Source of the DNA: Sulfurimicrobium lacus
GTDB taxonomy: Bacteria; Pseudomonadota; Gammaproteobacteria; Burkholderiales; Sulfuricellaceae
DNA length: 64,000 nucleotides
Direction: 5' to 3'
Assembly (NCBI RefSeq): GCF_011764585.1
Contig: NZ_AP022853.1
Coordinates: 2,215,501 to 2,279,500, forward strand
Shown: positions 8,040-21,150 of the stretch, in pieces
Layout of the letters: each line of letters begins with the position of its first letter
Numbering within the stretch: position 1 is the stretch's first letter
Translations under genes and position numbers: made by a program
Notes under the pieces: model-generated
What the model saw: only the letters and a program-made list of their open reading frames with translations
Told to the model about the DNA's origin: nothing
Database searches by the model: none

Positions 8040-11000
8040 TTGCGCCTCACCCACATCAAACTCGCCGGTTTCAAGACCTTCGTCGACCCCACCACCATTC
8101 CCGTGCCGGGACAGCGGGTGGGTGTGGTCGGCCCCAACGGCTGCGGCAAATCCAACGTGATCGATGCCGTGCGCTGGGTGATGGGCGAGTCGCGCGCTGC
8201 CGCGCTGCGCGGCGAATCCATGCAGGACGTGATTTTCAACGGCGCCGCCACGCGCAAGGCAGTGTCGCGCGCCAGCGTGGAGCTCAAATTCGACAACAGC
8301 CTGGGCAAGGCGGCGGGGCAGTGGTCGCAGTATGCCGAAATCAGCGTCAAGCGGGTGCTGCACCGCAACGGAGAATCGCAGTATTTCATCAACAACCTGC
8401 ACGTGCGCCGTCGCGACGTCACCGACATGTTCCTCGGCACAGGCTTGGGGCCACGCGCCTACGCCATCATCGAGCAGGGCATGATCTCGCGCATCATCGA
8501 GGCGCGCCCGGAAGATTTGCGCATCTTCCTGGAGGAAGCGGCGGGCATTTCCCGCTACAAGGAACGCCGCCGCGAGACCGAATCGCGCCTCAAGGACACG
8601 CGCGACAACCTGGCACGGGTCGAAGATATCCGCCAGGAACTGGATAAGCAGCTGCAGCGCCTGGAAGTGCAGGCGCAAGTGGCGCAACACTACCACCAGC
8701 TGCAGCAAGCGTCCCAGACCACGCAGCACTTGCTGTGGCTGGTGAAGAAACAGGAAGCGCTGCTCGCTCGCGAACGTGCGCACCAGCAGGTGGACAAGCT
8801 CGTTAACGAGCTTGAGGCGGAAACCGCAACCCTGCGCCAGTCCGAAAACCAACTCGAAACCGCACGCGCCGATCATTTCGCGGCCGGCGACGCGCTGCAC
8901 GCCGCACAGGGCGAGCTGTATGCCGCTAACGCTGAAGTGGCGAAGCTGGAACAGCAACTGCAGCACGAGCGCGAAACGCATAATCGCCTGACCAGCCAGC
9001 TCGGCGCCTGGAGAAACCAGCAAAGCCAGTTGCAGCAGCAGTACGGGCAGGCGGAAGAAAGCCTCGCGCTGTGGCGCGCGGAGCGCGAGACGGCGCAATG
9101 CAACATGCAGGAAAGCGCCGACACGGTCGGTGAGGAACGCGAGCGGCTGCCGCAAATGGAGGCTGCCTTCCGCGAGTGCCAGCGCCGTCACGGCGACCTG
9201 CAGCGCGAACTGACCCAGCTGGAGCAGGCGCTGCAAATAGAAGAAGCGCACCGCAGCCACGCAAGGAAGACGGTGCAGCAACTGGAGACGCGGCGCGAAC
9301 GGCTGCAACAGGAAGCGGCCGGCTTGCCGCAACCGGACCAGGCAGAACTGGAGCGGCGCCGCGGCGAACTGGAAGAAATGGCCGGCGAGTTGGCGCATTG
9401 CCAGGCACAACAACATGCATTTCAGGCCGGTCTGCCCGCGCTGGAGCAGGCGCAACATGCCGCCCAGCAGGCAGCGCATACCGCCCAGCAACGGGCGACA
9501 AAAATCGACGCGCAACTCCATGCCCTGCGCCAGATGCAAAGCCGGCTGGAACACAACCACAAGCTCAAGGACTGGCTGGCTGGACACCAGCTGGACGGCT
9601 TGCCGCGACTATGGAACAGCATACGCATCGAAGCTGGCTGGGAAGCCGCGCTGGAAAGCGTGCTGGGCGAGCGTCTCAAGGCAGTCGCGCTGGAAAGCAT
9701 CGAGGTGGCCAGTGCCTGGCTGGTCGATACGCCGCCCGCACCGCTGGCGCTTTATGAAGCCAGAGCACCGGGCATCGCATCGGCCACCGGGACGCTCACG
9801 CCGTTGCGGCAACGGGTGGAAGGGCCGGCAGGCCTGCTGGACGAATGGCTGCATGGCGTGTATGCGACTTCCAGCGTCGACGAAGCCTGGGCGCTACGGC
9901 ACCAGCTGCAGCCCGGAGAATGCCTGGTCTGCCGCGAGGGGCACGTATTCACCCGCTCCAGCGTGAACTTTTACGCGCCTCAATCCGAGCTGCATGGCGT
10001 ACTGGCGCGGCAGCGCGAGATCGAAGCGCTGGCGGGCGAGCTGGAACAGACGCAGGCCGAGATGGCGGCACGCCAGGGCGAAGCGGCGCGGACTGGCAAC
10101 GAGCTGAAGGGAGCGCAGCATGAACTGGCCGAGTTGCGCAGGACGGGCGGCGACATTCAACAGCGTCACCACCGCCAGCAACTGGAAACAGAACGCATGG
10201 CCCAGCAACAGCAGCATCTGTCGCAACGGCGCGAACAGATCGGCCACGAAATCGGCGACATCGCGGCGCAGCTGGAAATCGAGATGGAGCGGATCGGCGA
10301 ACACGACTACAACATCGAGCGTCAGCAGGAGCAGATCGCGGGGCTGCACGAACAGCTGGAGGATGCGAAAACGGTGCGCGGCGAGTCGGAAATGCTGCTC
10401 AACCGCCAGCGCCAGTTGGCCCAGGCGGCGGAGCGCGCCGCGCAGGAAGCGGTATACCAGCACAAGAACTGCGTTGCCAAGATCGATGAATTCGAGCGCG
10501 CTGTCGCGGCGCTGGCCAGGCAGCTCGAAGAACTGGCCGGGCGCATCGCGGAACTGGAAGGGGAGGCCGGCAGCCTGCAGCAGGGCAAGCTGGACGCTCT
10601 GCTGCAGCAGGCTTTGCTGGCGCGCAAGGAACAGGAAGGCAGCCTTGCTGCCGCGCGCGACGCGCTGGCCGAAGCCGGCAACGCCCTGCAGCAACTGGAA
10701 CAGCAGCGCCTCGCCAGCGAACACAAGCTTCATCCCTTGCGCGACCGTCTGGAGCAAGCGCGCTTGAAGGAGCAGGAGGCGCGGCTCGCCGAGGAGCAGT
10801 GGCAAGAGCAACTGGACGCTGCGGATGCCGATCCCGAGTCATTGTGGCCGTTGCTGGAAAAGCGCCCCAGGGCAACGGAGCTGCAAGGCGAGGTCGAGCG
10901 CCTGGCGCAGGAAATCGAGGCGCTCGGCGCGGTCAATCTGGCCGCACTGGAGGAATTGAACAACGGGCGCGAACGCAAACAGTACCTCGACGCCCAGTTT

Positions 11001-11546
11001 CAGGATTTGTCCGAAGCCATGGATACCCTGGAACAGGCGATCCGCCGCATCGACCGCGAAACCCGCGCGCGCCTGCAGGAAACTTTCGACACCGTGAACC
11101 GCCATTTCGGCGAACTGTTCCCGGCGGTGTTCGGCGGCGGTAATGCGCGTCTGGAAATGACCGGGGAGGAAATCCTCGATGCCGGCGTGACGCTCATCGC
11201 CCAGCCGCCAGGGAAGAAGAACAGCTCCATCCACCTGCTGTCAGGCGGAGAAAAAGCGCTTACCGCACTGGCGCTGGTGTTCGCCATGTTCCGCCTCAAC
11301 CCGGCACCGTTCTGCATGCTCGACGAGGTGGATGCGCCGCTGGACGACTCCAATACCGAGCGCTTTTGCGAACTGGTGAAAAAAATGTCGCAGCAAACGC
11401 AGTTCATCTACGTCAGCCATAATAAAATCACCATGGAAATGGCCGAGCATCTGGTGGGCGTCACCATGCAGGAATCCGGCGTATCGCGGGTGGTGGCGGT
11501 GGATCTGGAGGAAGCGGTGAAATTGAAGGATGCGGCTGCGCTATAA
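8040..11546 (+). CDS. smc: Chromosome segregation ATPase SMC
   Basis: A 1168-residue condensin ATPase that organises and segregates the nucleoid. The N-terminal Walker A is GPNGCGKSN (residues 31-39). Two long coiled-coil arms flank a hinge (about 490-640), and the C-terminal head carries the ABC signature LLSGGEKALTALAL and Walker B FCMLDEVDAPLDD. Length fits bacterial SMC (about 1150-1190). The start is TTG at 8040, because MRLTHIKLAGFKTFVDPT aligns exactly with SMC N-termini. It is followed 49 bp later by zipA and then ligA, the usual betaproteobacterial order. The scpA and scpB partners are not in this window. Confidence 0.97.
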   Translation: MRLTHIKLAGFKTFVDPTTIPVPGQRVGVVGPNGCGKSNVIDAVRWVMGESRAAALRGESMQDVIFNGAATRKAVSRASVELKFDNSLGKAAGQWSQYAEISVKRVLHRNGESQYFINNLHVRRRDVTDMFLGTGLGPRAYAIIEQGMISRIIEARPEDLRIFLEEAAGISRYKERRRETESRLKDTRDNLARVEDIRQELDKQLQRLEVQAQVAQHYHQLQQASQTTQHLLWLVKKQEALLARERAHQQVDKLVNELEAETATLRQSENQLETARADHFAAGDALHAAQGELYAANAEVAKLEQQLQHERETHNRLTSQLGAWRNQQSQLQQQYGQAEESLALWRAERETAQCNMQESADTVGEERERLPQMEAAFRECQRRHGDLQRELTQLEQALQIEEAHRSHARKTVQQLETRRERLQQEAAGLPQPDQAELERRRGELEEMAGELAHCQAQQHAFQAGLPALEQAQHAAQQAAHTAQQRATKIDAQLHALRQMQSRLEHNHKLKDWLAGHQLDGLPRLWNSIRIEAGWEAALESVLGERLKAVALESIEVASAWLVDTPPAPLALYEARAPGIASATGTLTPLRQRVEGPAGLLDEWLHGVYATSSVDEAWALRHQLQPGECLVCREGHVFTRSSVNFYAPQSELHGVLARQREIEALAGELEQTQAEMAARQGEAARTGNELKGAQHELAELRRTGGDIQQRHHRQQLETERMAQQQQHLSQRREQIGHEIGDIAAQLEIEMERIGEHDYNIERQQEQIAGLHEQLEDAKTVRGESEMLLNRQRQLAQAAERAAQEAVYQHKNCVAKIDEFERAVAALARQLEELAGRIAELEGEAGSLQQGKLDALLQQALLARKEQEGSLAAARDALAEAGNALQQLEQQRLASEHKLHPLRDRLEQARLKEQEARLAEEQWQEQLDAADADPESLWPLLEKRPRATELQGEVERLAQEIEALGAVNLAALEELNNGRERKQYLDAQFQDLSEAMDTLEQAIRRIDRETRARLQETFDTVNRHFGELFPAVFGGGNARLEMTGEEILDAGVTLIAQPPGKKNSSIHLLSGGEKALTALALVFAMFRLNPAPFCMLDEVDAPLDDSNTERFCELVKKMSQQTQFIYVSHNKITMEMAEHLVGVTMQESGVSRVVAVDLEEAVKLKDAAAL

Positions 11547-11595
11547 TCCCACGGGATAAATCAAGACCAAGAATAATCAGGACAGAGAACCGGAC

Positions 11596-14837
<3,242 letters not shown>

Positions 14838-14839
14838 AC

Positions 14840-15718
14840 ATGCAAAAAGTAACCAAAGCAGTGTTCCCGGTCGCGGGTCTCGGCACCCGCTTCCTGCCCG
14901 CCACCAAGGCCAGCCCCAAGGAAATGCTGCCGGTGGTGGACAAGCCGCTGATCCAGTACGCGGTGGAAGAAGCTATCGCAGCCGGCATCACCGAGCTGAT
15001 TTTCATTACCGGCCGTACCAAGCGTTCCATCGAGGACCATTTCGACAAGGCCTATGAAATGGAATCCGAGCTGGCGGCGCGGGGCAAAAGCAAAATGCTG
15101 GAAGCGGTGCGGGATATCATTCCCAGTCACGTTTCCTGCATCTATATTCGCCAGGTCGAGGCCCTGGGGCTGGGGCATGCCGTACTGTGCGCCAAGCCGG
15201 TGATCGGCGATGCCCCGTTCGCCGTGATTCTGGCCGACGACCTGATCGACGCCGAGCCGCCGGTGATGAAACAGATGGTGGAGAAGTTCTCCTATTACCA
15301 GTGCTCGGTGCTGGGCGTACAGAACGTCGCGCGGGAAGAAACCTCGCAATACGGAATAGTGGATGCACAGTTGCTGACCGACCAGGTTTACAAGGTCGAC
15401 AGCATTGTGGAAAAACCGGCGCCTGAGGTGGCGCCCTCTACTTTGGGCGTAGTTGGCCGATATATCCTTACGCCGCGCATTTTCCATCACCTGGAGCACA
15501 TTCAGGCCGGGGCGGGGGGAGAGATCCAGCTCACCGACGGCATCGCCGCACTGCTCAAGGAGCAGCAGGTGCTGGCCTACCAGTTCAACGGTACGCGTTA
15601 CGATTGCGGCAGCAAGCTGGGGTATCTCAAGGCGACGGTGGAACACGCGCTGAAGCACCCCGAACTGAGCGGGGAATTCGCCAGCTATTTGAAAGAGATG
15701 AGCCGTACACTCGAATGA
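14840..15718 (+). CDS. galU: UTP-glucose-1-phosphate uridylyltransferase GalU
   Basis: Makes UDP-glucose from UTP and glucose-1-phosphate for envelope and exopolysaccharide synthesis. The 292-residue protein carries the nucleotidyltransferase signature [18 protein letters not shown] (about residues 12-29), the metal-site loop VILADDLID and the C-terminal [13 protein letters not shown]. Length and motifs match bacterial GalU. It follows ligA by 2 bp, with an AAAGGA ribosome site inside the ligA 3' end. Confidence 0.96.
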   Translation: MQKVTKAVFPVAGLGTRFLPATKASPKEMLPVVDKPLIQYAVEEAIAAGITELIFITGRTKRSIEDHFDKAYEMESELAARGKSKMLEAVRDIIPSHVSCIYIRQVEALGLGHAVLCAKPVIGDAPFAVILADDLIDAEPPVMKQMVEKFSYYQCSVLGVQNVAREETSQYGIVDAQLLTDQVYKVDSIVEKPAPEVAPSTLGVVGRYILTPRIFHHLEHIQAGAGGEIQLTDGIAALLKEQQVLAYQFNGTRYDCGSKLGYLKATVEHALKHPELSGEFASYLKEMSRTLE

Positions 15719-15742
15719 TATTTATGTGCAGGGAGGCCGGAT

Positions 15743-16132
15743 TTGGAATCCTTAGTCATCACTTGGCGTGAACTGCTGATCATCGTCGCAGTCGTGCTGG
15801 CGGTCTACGTCGCCGAAATGCTGCTGTTGTTGCGTTCCAAGCGGGGAGGGCGGCGCTGGAAGTCCGACGCGGCATCTGCCGAGCCCAGGCTCGACGCGCT
15901 GGAAAGCGAAATAGAGCAGGTGCACGCGCAGCTTCTGCATTTCAAGGAACAGCTCGACAAGCTCGAAGCCGCCCCGCCGCCGCAGGCGAACGCTCCGTCG
16001 TCCTCGCCTTACAGCCAGGCGATCCAGCTGGCCAAGCAGGGTGCGGATGTCAGCGAGGTGGCGGCGAACTGCGGCATCTCGCGCGGCGAGGCCGAGCTGA
16101 TCGTGGCCATGCATAGGGCCAAAGGGCTATGA
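15743..16132 (+). CDS. DUF2802 membrane-anchored protein
   Basis: 129 residues with one N-terminal membrane helix (about 8-28, LLIIVAVVLAVYVAEMLLLL), a short coiled coil (about 48-75) and a C-terminal helix-turn-helix-like DUF2802 segment (SQAIQLAKQGADVSEVAANC). DUF2802 genes commonly lie near flagellar genes and here precede a FliK-like gene with an ATGA overlap. The start is TTG at 15743, six bases after GGGAGG at 15731-15736; no ATG gives the full membrane helix. Function unknown. Confidence 0.75.
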   Translation: MESLVITWRELLIIVAVVLAVYVAEMLLLLRSKRGGRRWKSDAASAEPRLDALESEIEQVHAQLLHFKEQLDKLEAAPPPQANAPSSSPYSQAIQLAKQGADVSEVAANCGISRGEAELIVAMHRAKGL

Positions 16133-17265
16133 TCCAGAATGATGTAGTTACTCAACTGCAGATGCTGATCAAGACTTCCGCGCCGCCGCTGCTGGAAGTC
16201 TCGCAACAGCAGCTCGAACTGCCGCAGCTGGTTCCGGGGCAGAAGCTGCCCGCCTTCGTGGTCGCCAATCTGCCCAATGGGCGCTTCCAGGTCCTGATTG
16301 CCGACAAGATGCTGGACATGAACCTGCCCAAGAACACCCAGCCAGGTGACACGGTGGACCTGGTTTTTGTCACCACCAAGCCGCGCCTGACTTTCGTGCT
16401 GGCAAGCGATCTCGGCAATATCGCCAACTCGGCCAATACGGCTAGTGCAGCAAACGCAAAACCCCAGGTTTCCCTGAGCGATACGGCGCGCTTCCTGGGC
16501 GGACTGCTGGAGAAAACAACCCAACCCGACGCCACAAACACTGCCAAAGGCATGGCAACGGCGGTCGCGAGCGCTACACCGCTGGTTTCCGCCGCACCGA
16601 CCAATACGCTTGATTTCGCTCAGGCTCTGCGCGGCGCATTGACACAAAGCGGCTTGTTTTATGAATCCCATCAGGCGCAGTGGGTGACGGGCCAGATCCC
16701 GTTGACAGATTTGCTGCGCGAACCGCAAGGGCGCCTGTCTCCCGCCGCCGAGGCGCCGCAAACCGCCCAAGGCGGCGCAAACCCGCAGGCGTCTGTCAAT
16801 GCGCAAACCACGGCACAGACACAACAAACTGTGCCGAACCCGCTGCATTTGAACGATATGCTAGCGGCCAAGCCGCTGGCTGCCGACCAGATCGCCCACC
16901 CGGATACCCTGCCACTGGTTCGTCAGCAGCTGGAAGCGCTGGACTCCCGCCAGGTGGTATGGCAAGGCCAGGTATGGCCGGGACAGACCATGGACTGGAA
17001 GGTCGAGGAACGCTCGGCGCGGGAACAGCGCGGCGAAACGGCGATGCCGGAGTGGCAGACCAGCCTGCACATGGTGTTGCCGCACCTGGGAGAAATCGCC
17101 GCTACGCTTACGCTTCAGCCCCAAGGCATCCGCATCCAGCTGGGTGCCAGGGACGCGGCGAGCGCGAAATTGCTGGCGGAACAGCGTATCGCCCTGAAGC
17201 AGGGGATGGAAACCTCCGGCCTGCAGCTGGTTGAAATGAAGGTGCGCCATGAAACCGAAGGATGA
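16129..17265 (+). CDS. FliK-like flagellar hook-length control domain protein
   Basis: 378 residues. Variable Ala/Gln/Thr-rich N-terminal two thirds, then a C-terminal domain (about 285-375, with LHMVLPHLGEIAATLTLQPQ and KLLAEQRIALKQGMETSG) of the FliK C-terminal type. That domain measures hook length and interacts with the FlhB switch. The start overlaps the DUF2802 stop as ATGA, and the end overlaps the FlhB-like gene by 17 bp. No flagellar structural genes lie nearby, so it may be a satellite flagellar locus or serve another type III-like exporter. Confidence 0.72.
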   Translation: MIQNDVVTQLQMLIKTSAPPLLEVSQQQLELPQLVPGQKLPAFVVANLPNGRFQVLIADKMLDMNLPKNTQPGDTVDLVFVTTKPRLTFVLASDLGNIANSANTASAANAKPQVSLSDTARFLGGLLEKTTQPDATNTAKGMATAVASATPLVSAAPTNTLDFAQALRGALTQSGLFYESHQAQWVTGQIPLTDLLREPQGRLSPAAEAPQTAQGGANPQASVNAQTTAQTQQTVPNPLHLNDMLAAKPLAADQIAHPDTLPLVRQQLEALDSRQVVWQGQVWPGQTMDWKVEERSAREQRGETAMPEWQTSLHMVLPHLGEIAATLTLQPQGIRIQLGARDAASAKLLAEQRIALKQGMETSGLQLVEMKVRHETEG

Positions 17266-17557
17266 CCGGCGCACCGCGGTCGCCCTGGCCTACAACGCGG
17301 GCCAGGCCGCGCCGAAGGTGGTCGCAAAAGGGCGTGGCCTGCTGGCGGAGGCCATCATCGAGCGTGCCAGGGAAGCCGGCGTGTACGTGCATGAATCGCC
17401 GGCCCTTGTCTCCATCCTCATGCAAGTCGATCTGGATCAGCACATTCCGCCCGAGCTCTATGTGGCAGTGGCGGAATTGCTGGTATGGCTGTATCGCCTG
17501 GAGCATGGTTTGACGCCGGAAATCCCGCCCGGCGTGGCGGAAAAGCTGCTGAAATGA
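17249..17557 (+). CDS. FlhB C-terminal-domain homologue (YlqH/FhlB type)
   Basis: A 102-residue soluble protein equivalent to the cytoplasmic switch domain of FlhB/YscU without membrane segments (RRTAVALAYNAGQAAPKVVA, then RGLLAEAIIERAREAGVYVH). The autocleaving NPTH motif of full FlhB is absent; the aligned place reads LAYNAG. It therefore cannot switch by the classical self-cleavage. It overlaps the FliK-like gene by 17 bp, matching the functional FliK-FlhB pairing. Confidence 0.8.
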   Translation: MKPKDDRRTAVALAYNAGQAAPKVVAKGRGLLAEAIIERAREAGVYVHESPALVSILMQVDLDQHIPPELYVAVAELLVWLYRLEHGLTPEIPPGVAEKLLK

Positions 17558-17574
17558 AGTGCTGAATGGCCCGG

Positions 17575-20151
17575 TCAGGCCTGTAACTGCTGCAACAGGT
17601 CCGCTTCGAAACGCAGTACGTCTTTGGTTTTATCCAGGATACCGCCGGCAATGAGGAAGGTATCTTCGGCACGCTCCCCCAGGGTACTGATCTTGGCCGT
17701 ATGCAGGTGCACGCCATGTGCCAGGAAAACGCGCGCCATGCCGTAAAGCAGGCCCGGGCGGTCGCCGGCCGTGACTGACAGCACCTGGTAGGTGCCCTTG
17801 TCGTCGGGCCGGATGCTCACCTGCGGCGTGATGGGGAAATGCTTCAGATGGCGGCTGATACGGCCGCGCAAGGGGTCTTCCAACGGCCTTGCCTCGACGA
17901 GTTGCTTCGCCAGTTCATATTCGATGAAGTTCAGCAGGTCGCGGTAATGGCTGGCTCGCTGCTCCTCATCCAGCACCACGAAGCTGTCCAGGGCGTACCC
18001 CTGGCGCGTGGTATGGATTTTCGCTTCCACGATATTGAAATTGACGTGCTCGAAAAAGCCGCAAATCCGGGCGAACAGGTCGTCGCGGTCCGGCATGTGG
18101 ATCATGACCTGCAACCCTTCTCCGCTCGGCGCCAGGCGTGCCCGGACCACAGGTTGGCCGTCGTCTTTCACGCGGCCCAGAACGCGGGTATGCCAGGCGA
18201 TCTCCTGTGCCTCGTGGCGCAGAAAATAGCTTTCATCAAGCCGCGCCCACAGGTTTTGTGCCGAAGATTCGGGTACCGCAAGCTGGCGCAGCAGACCCAG
18301 AGCTTCGATTTGTCTTTCCTGCAGCGCCTCGCCGGCTGGGGCGTCGCCGCACAAAAAGCGGTGGGTGGCGTGGTACAGATTTTCCAGCAGGCGGCCTTTC
18401 CAGGCATTCCATACCTTGGGGCTGGTGCCGCGGATATCCGCCACAGTCAACAGGTAGAGCGCGGTCAGGTGGCGCTGGTCGCGCACTTTCTCCCCGAAAG
18501 CGGCAATCACATCGGGATCGCTGAGGTCTTCTTTTTGCGCCACTGCCGACATGGTCAGGTGACTTTCCACCAGCCAGCTCACCAGCCCGGTATCCGCCGG
18601 GCTTAGTCCATGCAGGCGACAGAAGCGCCGGGCATCGGCCTTGCCAAGGCGGGAATGGTCGCCGCCGCGGCCTTTGGCGATGTCGTGGAACAGGCCCGCC
18701 AGATAAAGCACCTCGGGCCTTTCGAATTCGCTGATGAGACGGCTGCACAGCGGAAACTCATGGGAGAACTCGGGTACGGTGAAACGGCGCAGGTTGCGCA
18801 GCACCATCAGGGTATGTTCGTCCACGGTATAGACATGGAACAGGTCATGCTGCATCTGGCCGACAATGCGGCCGAATGCCGGGATATAGCGCCCCAGCAC
18901 GCCATACTGGTTCATCCGGCGCAAAATGTTGGTCAGGCCGCGCCGTTCGCGCATGATTTCCATGAATTGCGCCCGATTGCGCGGATCGCGCCGGAATGCG
19001 GCGTTGATCGACGGTACGGCGCGCCACAGGGCACGCAGGGTCGGTGCATGGATGCCCTTGAGTTCCCGGTGCCGCTGCAGCAGCTGGAAGCATTCCAGAA
19101 TCGCACCGGGCACTTGCTGGAAAACGTGTTCATCGCAGGCTTCAAGTAGTTGATTGCGTGCCTGGAAGCGAGGGCCGAGGGGGAGGGGAGGAACATCGCT
19201 GCTTGCGCTTGTCCGCGCGATCAGATTTTGCAGCAGGATTTCGTTCATCAGGCTTACCGCCTTGGCCGTGCGGTAGTAGCGTTGCATCAACAGCTCGCTG
19301 GCACTGCGATTGCCCTGGCTGGCCAAGCCCAGCTGTTGCGCCAGCGTTTCCTGGAAATCGAACAGCAAGCGATCCTCGCGCCGCTTGGCGAGGTAGTGCA
19401 AACGAATGCGCAGATTCTGCAGAAACAGTTCGTGGCGCTGGATGTGGCGCGCTTCCTGGGGCGTGAGCAGGTCTTCGTCGACCAGCTTCTTCCACGATTC
19501 ACCGAGGTTCAGCGCCTGGCTGATCCACAGCACTGTCTGCAAGTCGCGCAAGCCGCCCGGACTTTCCTTGAGATTGGGTTCCAGGTTGTAGCCGGTATCG
19601 TGGAAGCGCGCGTGGCGCTGCTGCTGTTCCAGCAGTTTGGCCTGAAGAAATGTCACGCTGTCCATCTGTGCGGACAGGGTTTGCTGCAAAGCGGCAAAAA
19701 GTGCGCCATTTCCGCACAGCAGTCGCCCCTCCAGCAAATTGGTCTGCACCGTAACATCCTTGGCGGATTCTTCCACGCATTCGGGCACGGTGCGCACGCT
19801 GTGGCCTACTTCCAGCCCGATGTCCCAGAACAGGCCGATCAGGCGTTCGAGGCGGGGTTCGACTTCGTGCGACGGGGTGGTGTCGAACAGCAGCAGCAGA
19901 TCGACGTCGGAATAAGGGAAGAGTTGGCCGCGCCCGTATCCGCCGACAGCAATGAGCGCAGCGGAAGCTGGCATGTCCGCTGAATGCCAGATGCCGCGCA
20001 ACACTTTGTCAACCAGGTTGGCGTGGTGGCGCAAATTGGACGCGGTATTCGGCTTGTTGGAAAACGACTCGGCAAGACGCGCGCGACCGTCTTTCAGCGT
20101 AGCCCGCCAACGAGAAATATCGCCGGCATCCTGGGCAACGGGCAGCAGCAT
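17575..20151 (-). CDS. glnD: Bifunctional [protein-PII] uridylyltransferase/uridylyl-removing enzyme GlnD
   Basis: Senses glutamine and uridylylates or deuridylylates PII, setting nitrogen status. About 858 residues: nucleotidyltransferase domain with GGYGRGQLFPYSDVDLLLLF near residue 70-90, a GlnD linker, an HD hydrolase domain (LAGLFHDIAKGRGGDHS, about 450-465) and two C-terminal ACT domains (about 675-855). The start is uncertain. ATG at 20151 lies 7 bp after the map stop; an in-frame TTG at 20169 overlaps map. Neither has a clear ribosome site. It follows map on the minus strand, as is common in proteobacteria. Confidence 0.95.
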   Translation of the reverse strand: MLLPVAQDAGDISRWRATLKDGRARLAESFSNKPNTASNLRHHANLVDKVLRGIWHSADMPASAALIAVGGYGRGQLFPYSDVDLLLLFDTTPSHEVEPRLERLIGLFWDIGLEVGHSVRTVPECVEESAKDVTVQTNLLEGRLLCGNGALFAALQQTLSAQMDSVTFLQAKLLEQQQRHARFHDTGYNLEPNLKESPGGLRDLQTVLWISQALNLGESWKKLVDEDLLTPQEARHIQRHELFLQNLRIRLHYLAKRREDRLLFDFQETLAQQLGLASQGNRSASELLMQRYYRTAKAVSLMNEILLQNLIARTSASSDVPPLPLGPRFQARNQLLEACDEHVFQQVPGAILECFQLLQRHRELKGIHAPTLRALWRAVPSINAAFRRDPRNRAQFMEIMRERRGLTNILRRMNQYGVLGRYIPAFGRIVGQMQHDLFHVYTVDEHTLMVLRNLRRFTVPEFSHEFPLCSRLISEFERPEVLYLAGLFHDIAKGRGGDHSRLGKADARRFCRLHGLSPADTGLVSWLVESHLTMSAVAQKEDLSDPDVIAAFGEKVRDQRHLTALYLLTVADIRGTSPKVWNAWKGRLLENLYHATHRFLCGDAPAGEALQERQIEALGLLRQLAVPESSAQNLWARLDESYFLRHEAQEIAWHTRVLGRVKDDGQPVVRARLAPSGEGLQVMIHMPDRDDLFARICGFFEHVNFNIVEAKIHTTRQGYALDSFVVLDEEQRASHYRDLLNFIEYELAKQLVEARPLEDPLRGRISRHLKHFPITPQVSIRPDDKGTYQVLSVTAGDRPGLLYGMARVFLAHGVHLHTAKISTLGERAEDTFLIAGGILDKTKDVLRFEADLLQQLQA

Positions 20152-20158
20152 GATGGAA

Positions 20159-20959
20159 CTAAGCGGCAAGCGCCGGAATGGGGGGCATGCCGGGCGAAAC
20201 GGTGAGGACTTCGTAGCCGGCCTCCGTCACGACGATGGTGTGTTCCCATTGGGCGGAAAGGCTGTGATCCTTGGTGACGATGGTCCAGCCGTCGCCAAGC
20301 TGGCGAATGTCGCGTTTCCCGGCATTGATCATGGGTTCGATGGTAAAAGTCATGCCTGCTTCAAGTTTGGGGCCGGTGCCGGCTTTGCCGTAATGCAACA
20401 CCTGGGGGTCTTCGTGAAATTCGCGCCCGATACCATGGCCACAGAATTCGCGCACCACGCTGAAGCCATTTTTCTCTGCATGGCGCTGGATGACGCTCCC
20501 AATATCGCCGAGGCGAGCGCCCGGCTTGACTGCCTTGATGCCCAGCCACAGGCATTCGTAGGTGATTTCGCACAGCCGCCTGGCCTGGATGGAAGGCTCG
20601 CCGACATAGTACATGCGGCTGCTGTCGCCGTGGTAACCGTCCTTGATTACAGTCACGTCGATGTTGACGATGTCGCCGTTCTTCAACTTCTTGTCGCCGG
20701 GGACGCCGTGACAAACCTGATGGTTGACCGAAGTGCAAATCGAGCGCGGATAGGGATTATGTCCCGAAGGGGCGTAATTCAACGGGGCGGGAATGGCGTG
20801 CTGGACGTTGATCGTATAGTCATAGCAAAGCTTGTCCAGTTCATCGGTCGTAATTCCTGCGGTGACGAACTGCGCGATATAGTCTAGCTGTTCGGCGGCG
20901 AGGCGTCCGGCAACGCGCATTTTCTCGATTTCTTCCGGGGTCTTGATGGTGATGCTCAT
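20159..20959 (-). CDS. map: Type I methionine aminopeptidase
   Basis: Removes the initiator methionine from nascent proteins. 266 residues with the pita-bread fold metal ligands: Asp residues in NIDVTVIKDGYHGDSSRMYY, His in CGHGIGREFHEDPQVLH, and Glu in MTFTIEPMI and SAQWEHTIVV. Length is typical of bacterial type I enzymes. It is upstream of glnD and probably co-transcribed with it. The common rpsB neighbour is not present here. Confidence 0.96.
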   Translation of the reverse strand: MSITIKTPEEIEKMRVAGRLAAEQLDYIAQFVTAGITTDELDKLCYDYTINVQHAIPAPLNYAPSGHNPYPRSICTSVNHQVCHGVPGDKKLKNGDIVNIDVTVIKDGYHGDSSRMYYVGEPSIQARRLCEITYECLWLGIKAVKPGARLGDIGSVIQRHAEKNGFSVVREFCGHGIGREFHEDPQVLHYGKAGTGPKLEAGMTFTIEPMINAGKRDIRQLGDGWTIVTKDHSLSAQWEHTIVVTEAGYEVLTVSPGMPPIPALAA

Positions 20960-21150
20960 ATGGCTACTATCAGCTCAAAAATTCAGCAATGATAGAGGAT
21001 TGGCCGGGTTTGTTGTAGCCTCAACTAAAAAAACAGTAATTACCGAACAGATATTTTTGGTAAGGCGTTCCGCAGGAAAGAGACTTGCCTGGAAGCTTGG
21101 CGGCACCGGTTATATTTCAGGTGCGCGTTCGATCATGAATCTTGTATCGG

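Noticed and set aside
8031-9587. 518-codon minus-strand frame
   Set aside because: Shadow of smc; composition typical of antisense frames in GC-rich coiled-coil genes.
11542-11547. TATAAT at the smc stop as a zipA promoter
   Set aside because: The best upstream TTGAAG is only 13 bp away, too close for a normal promoter spacing.
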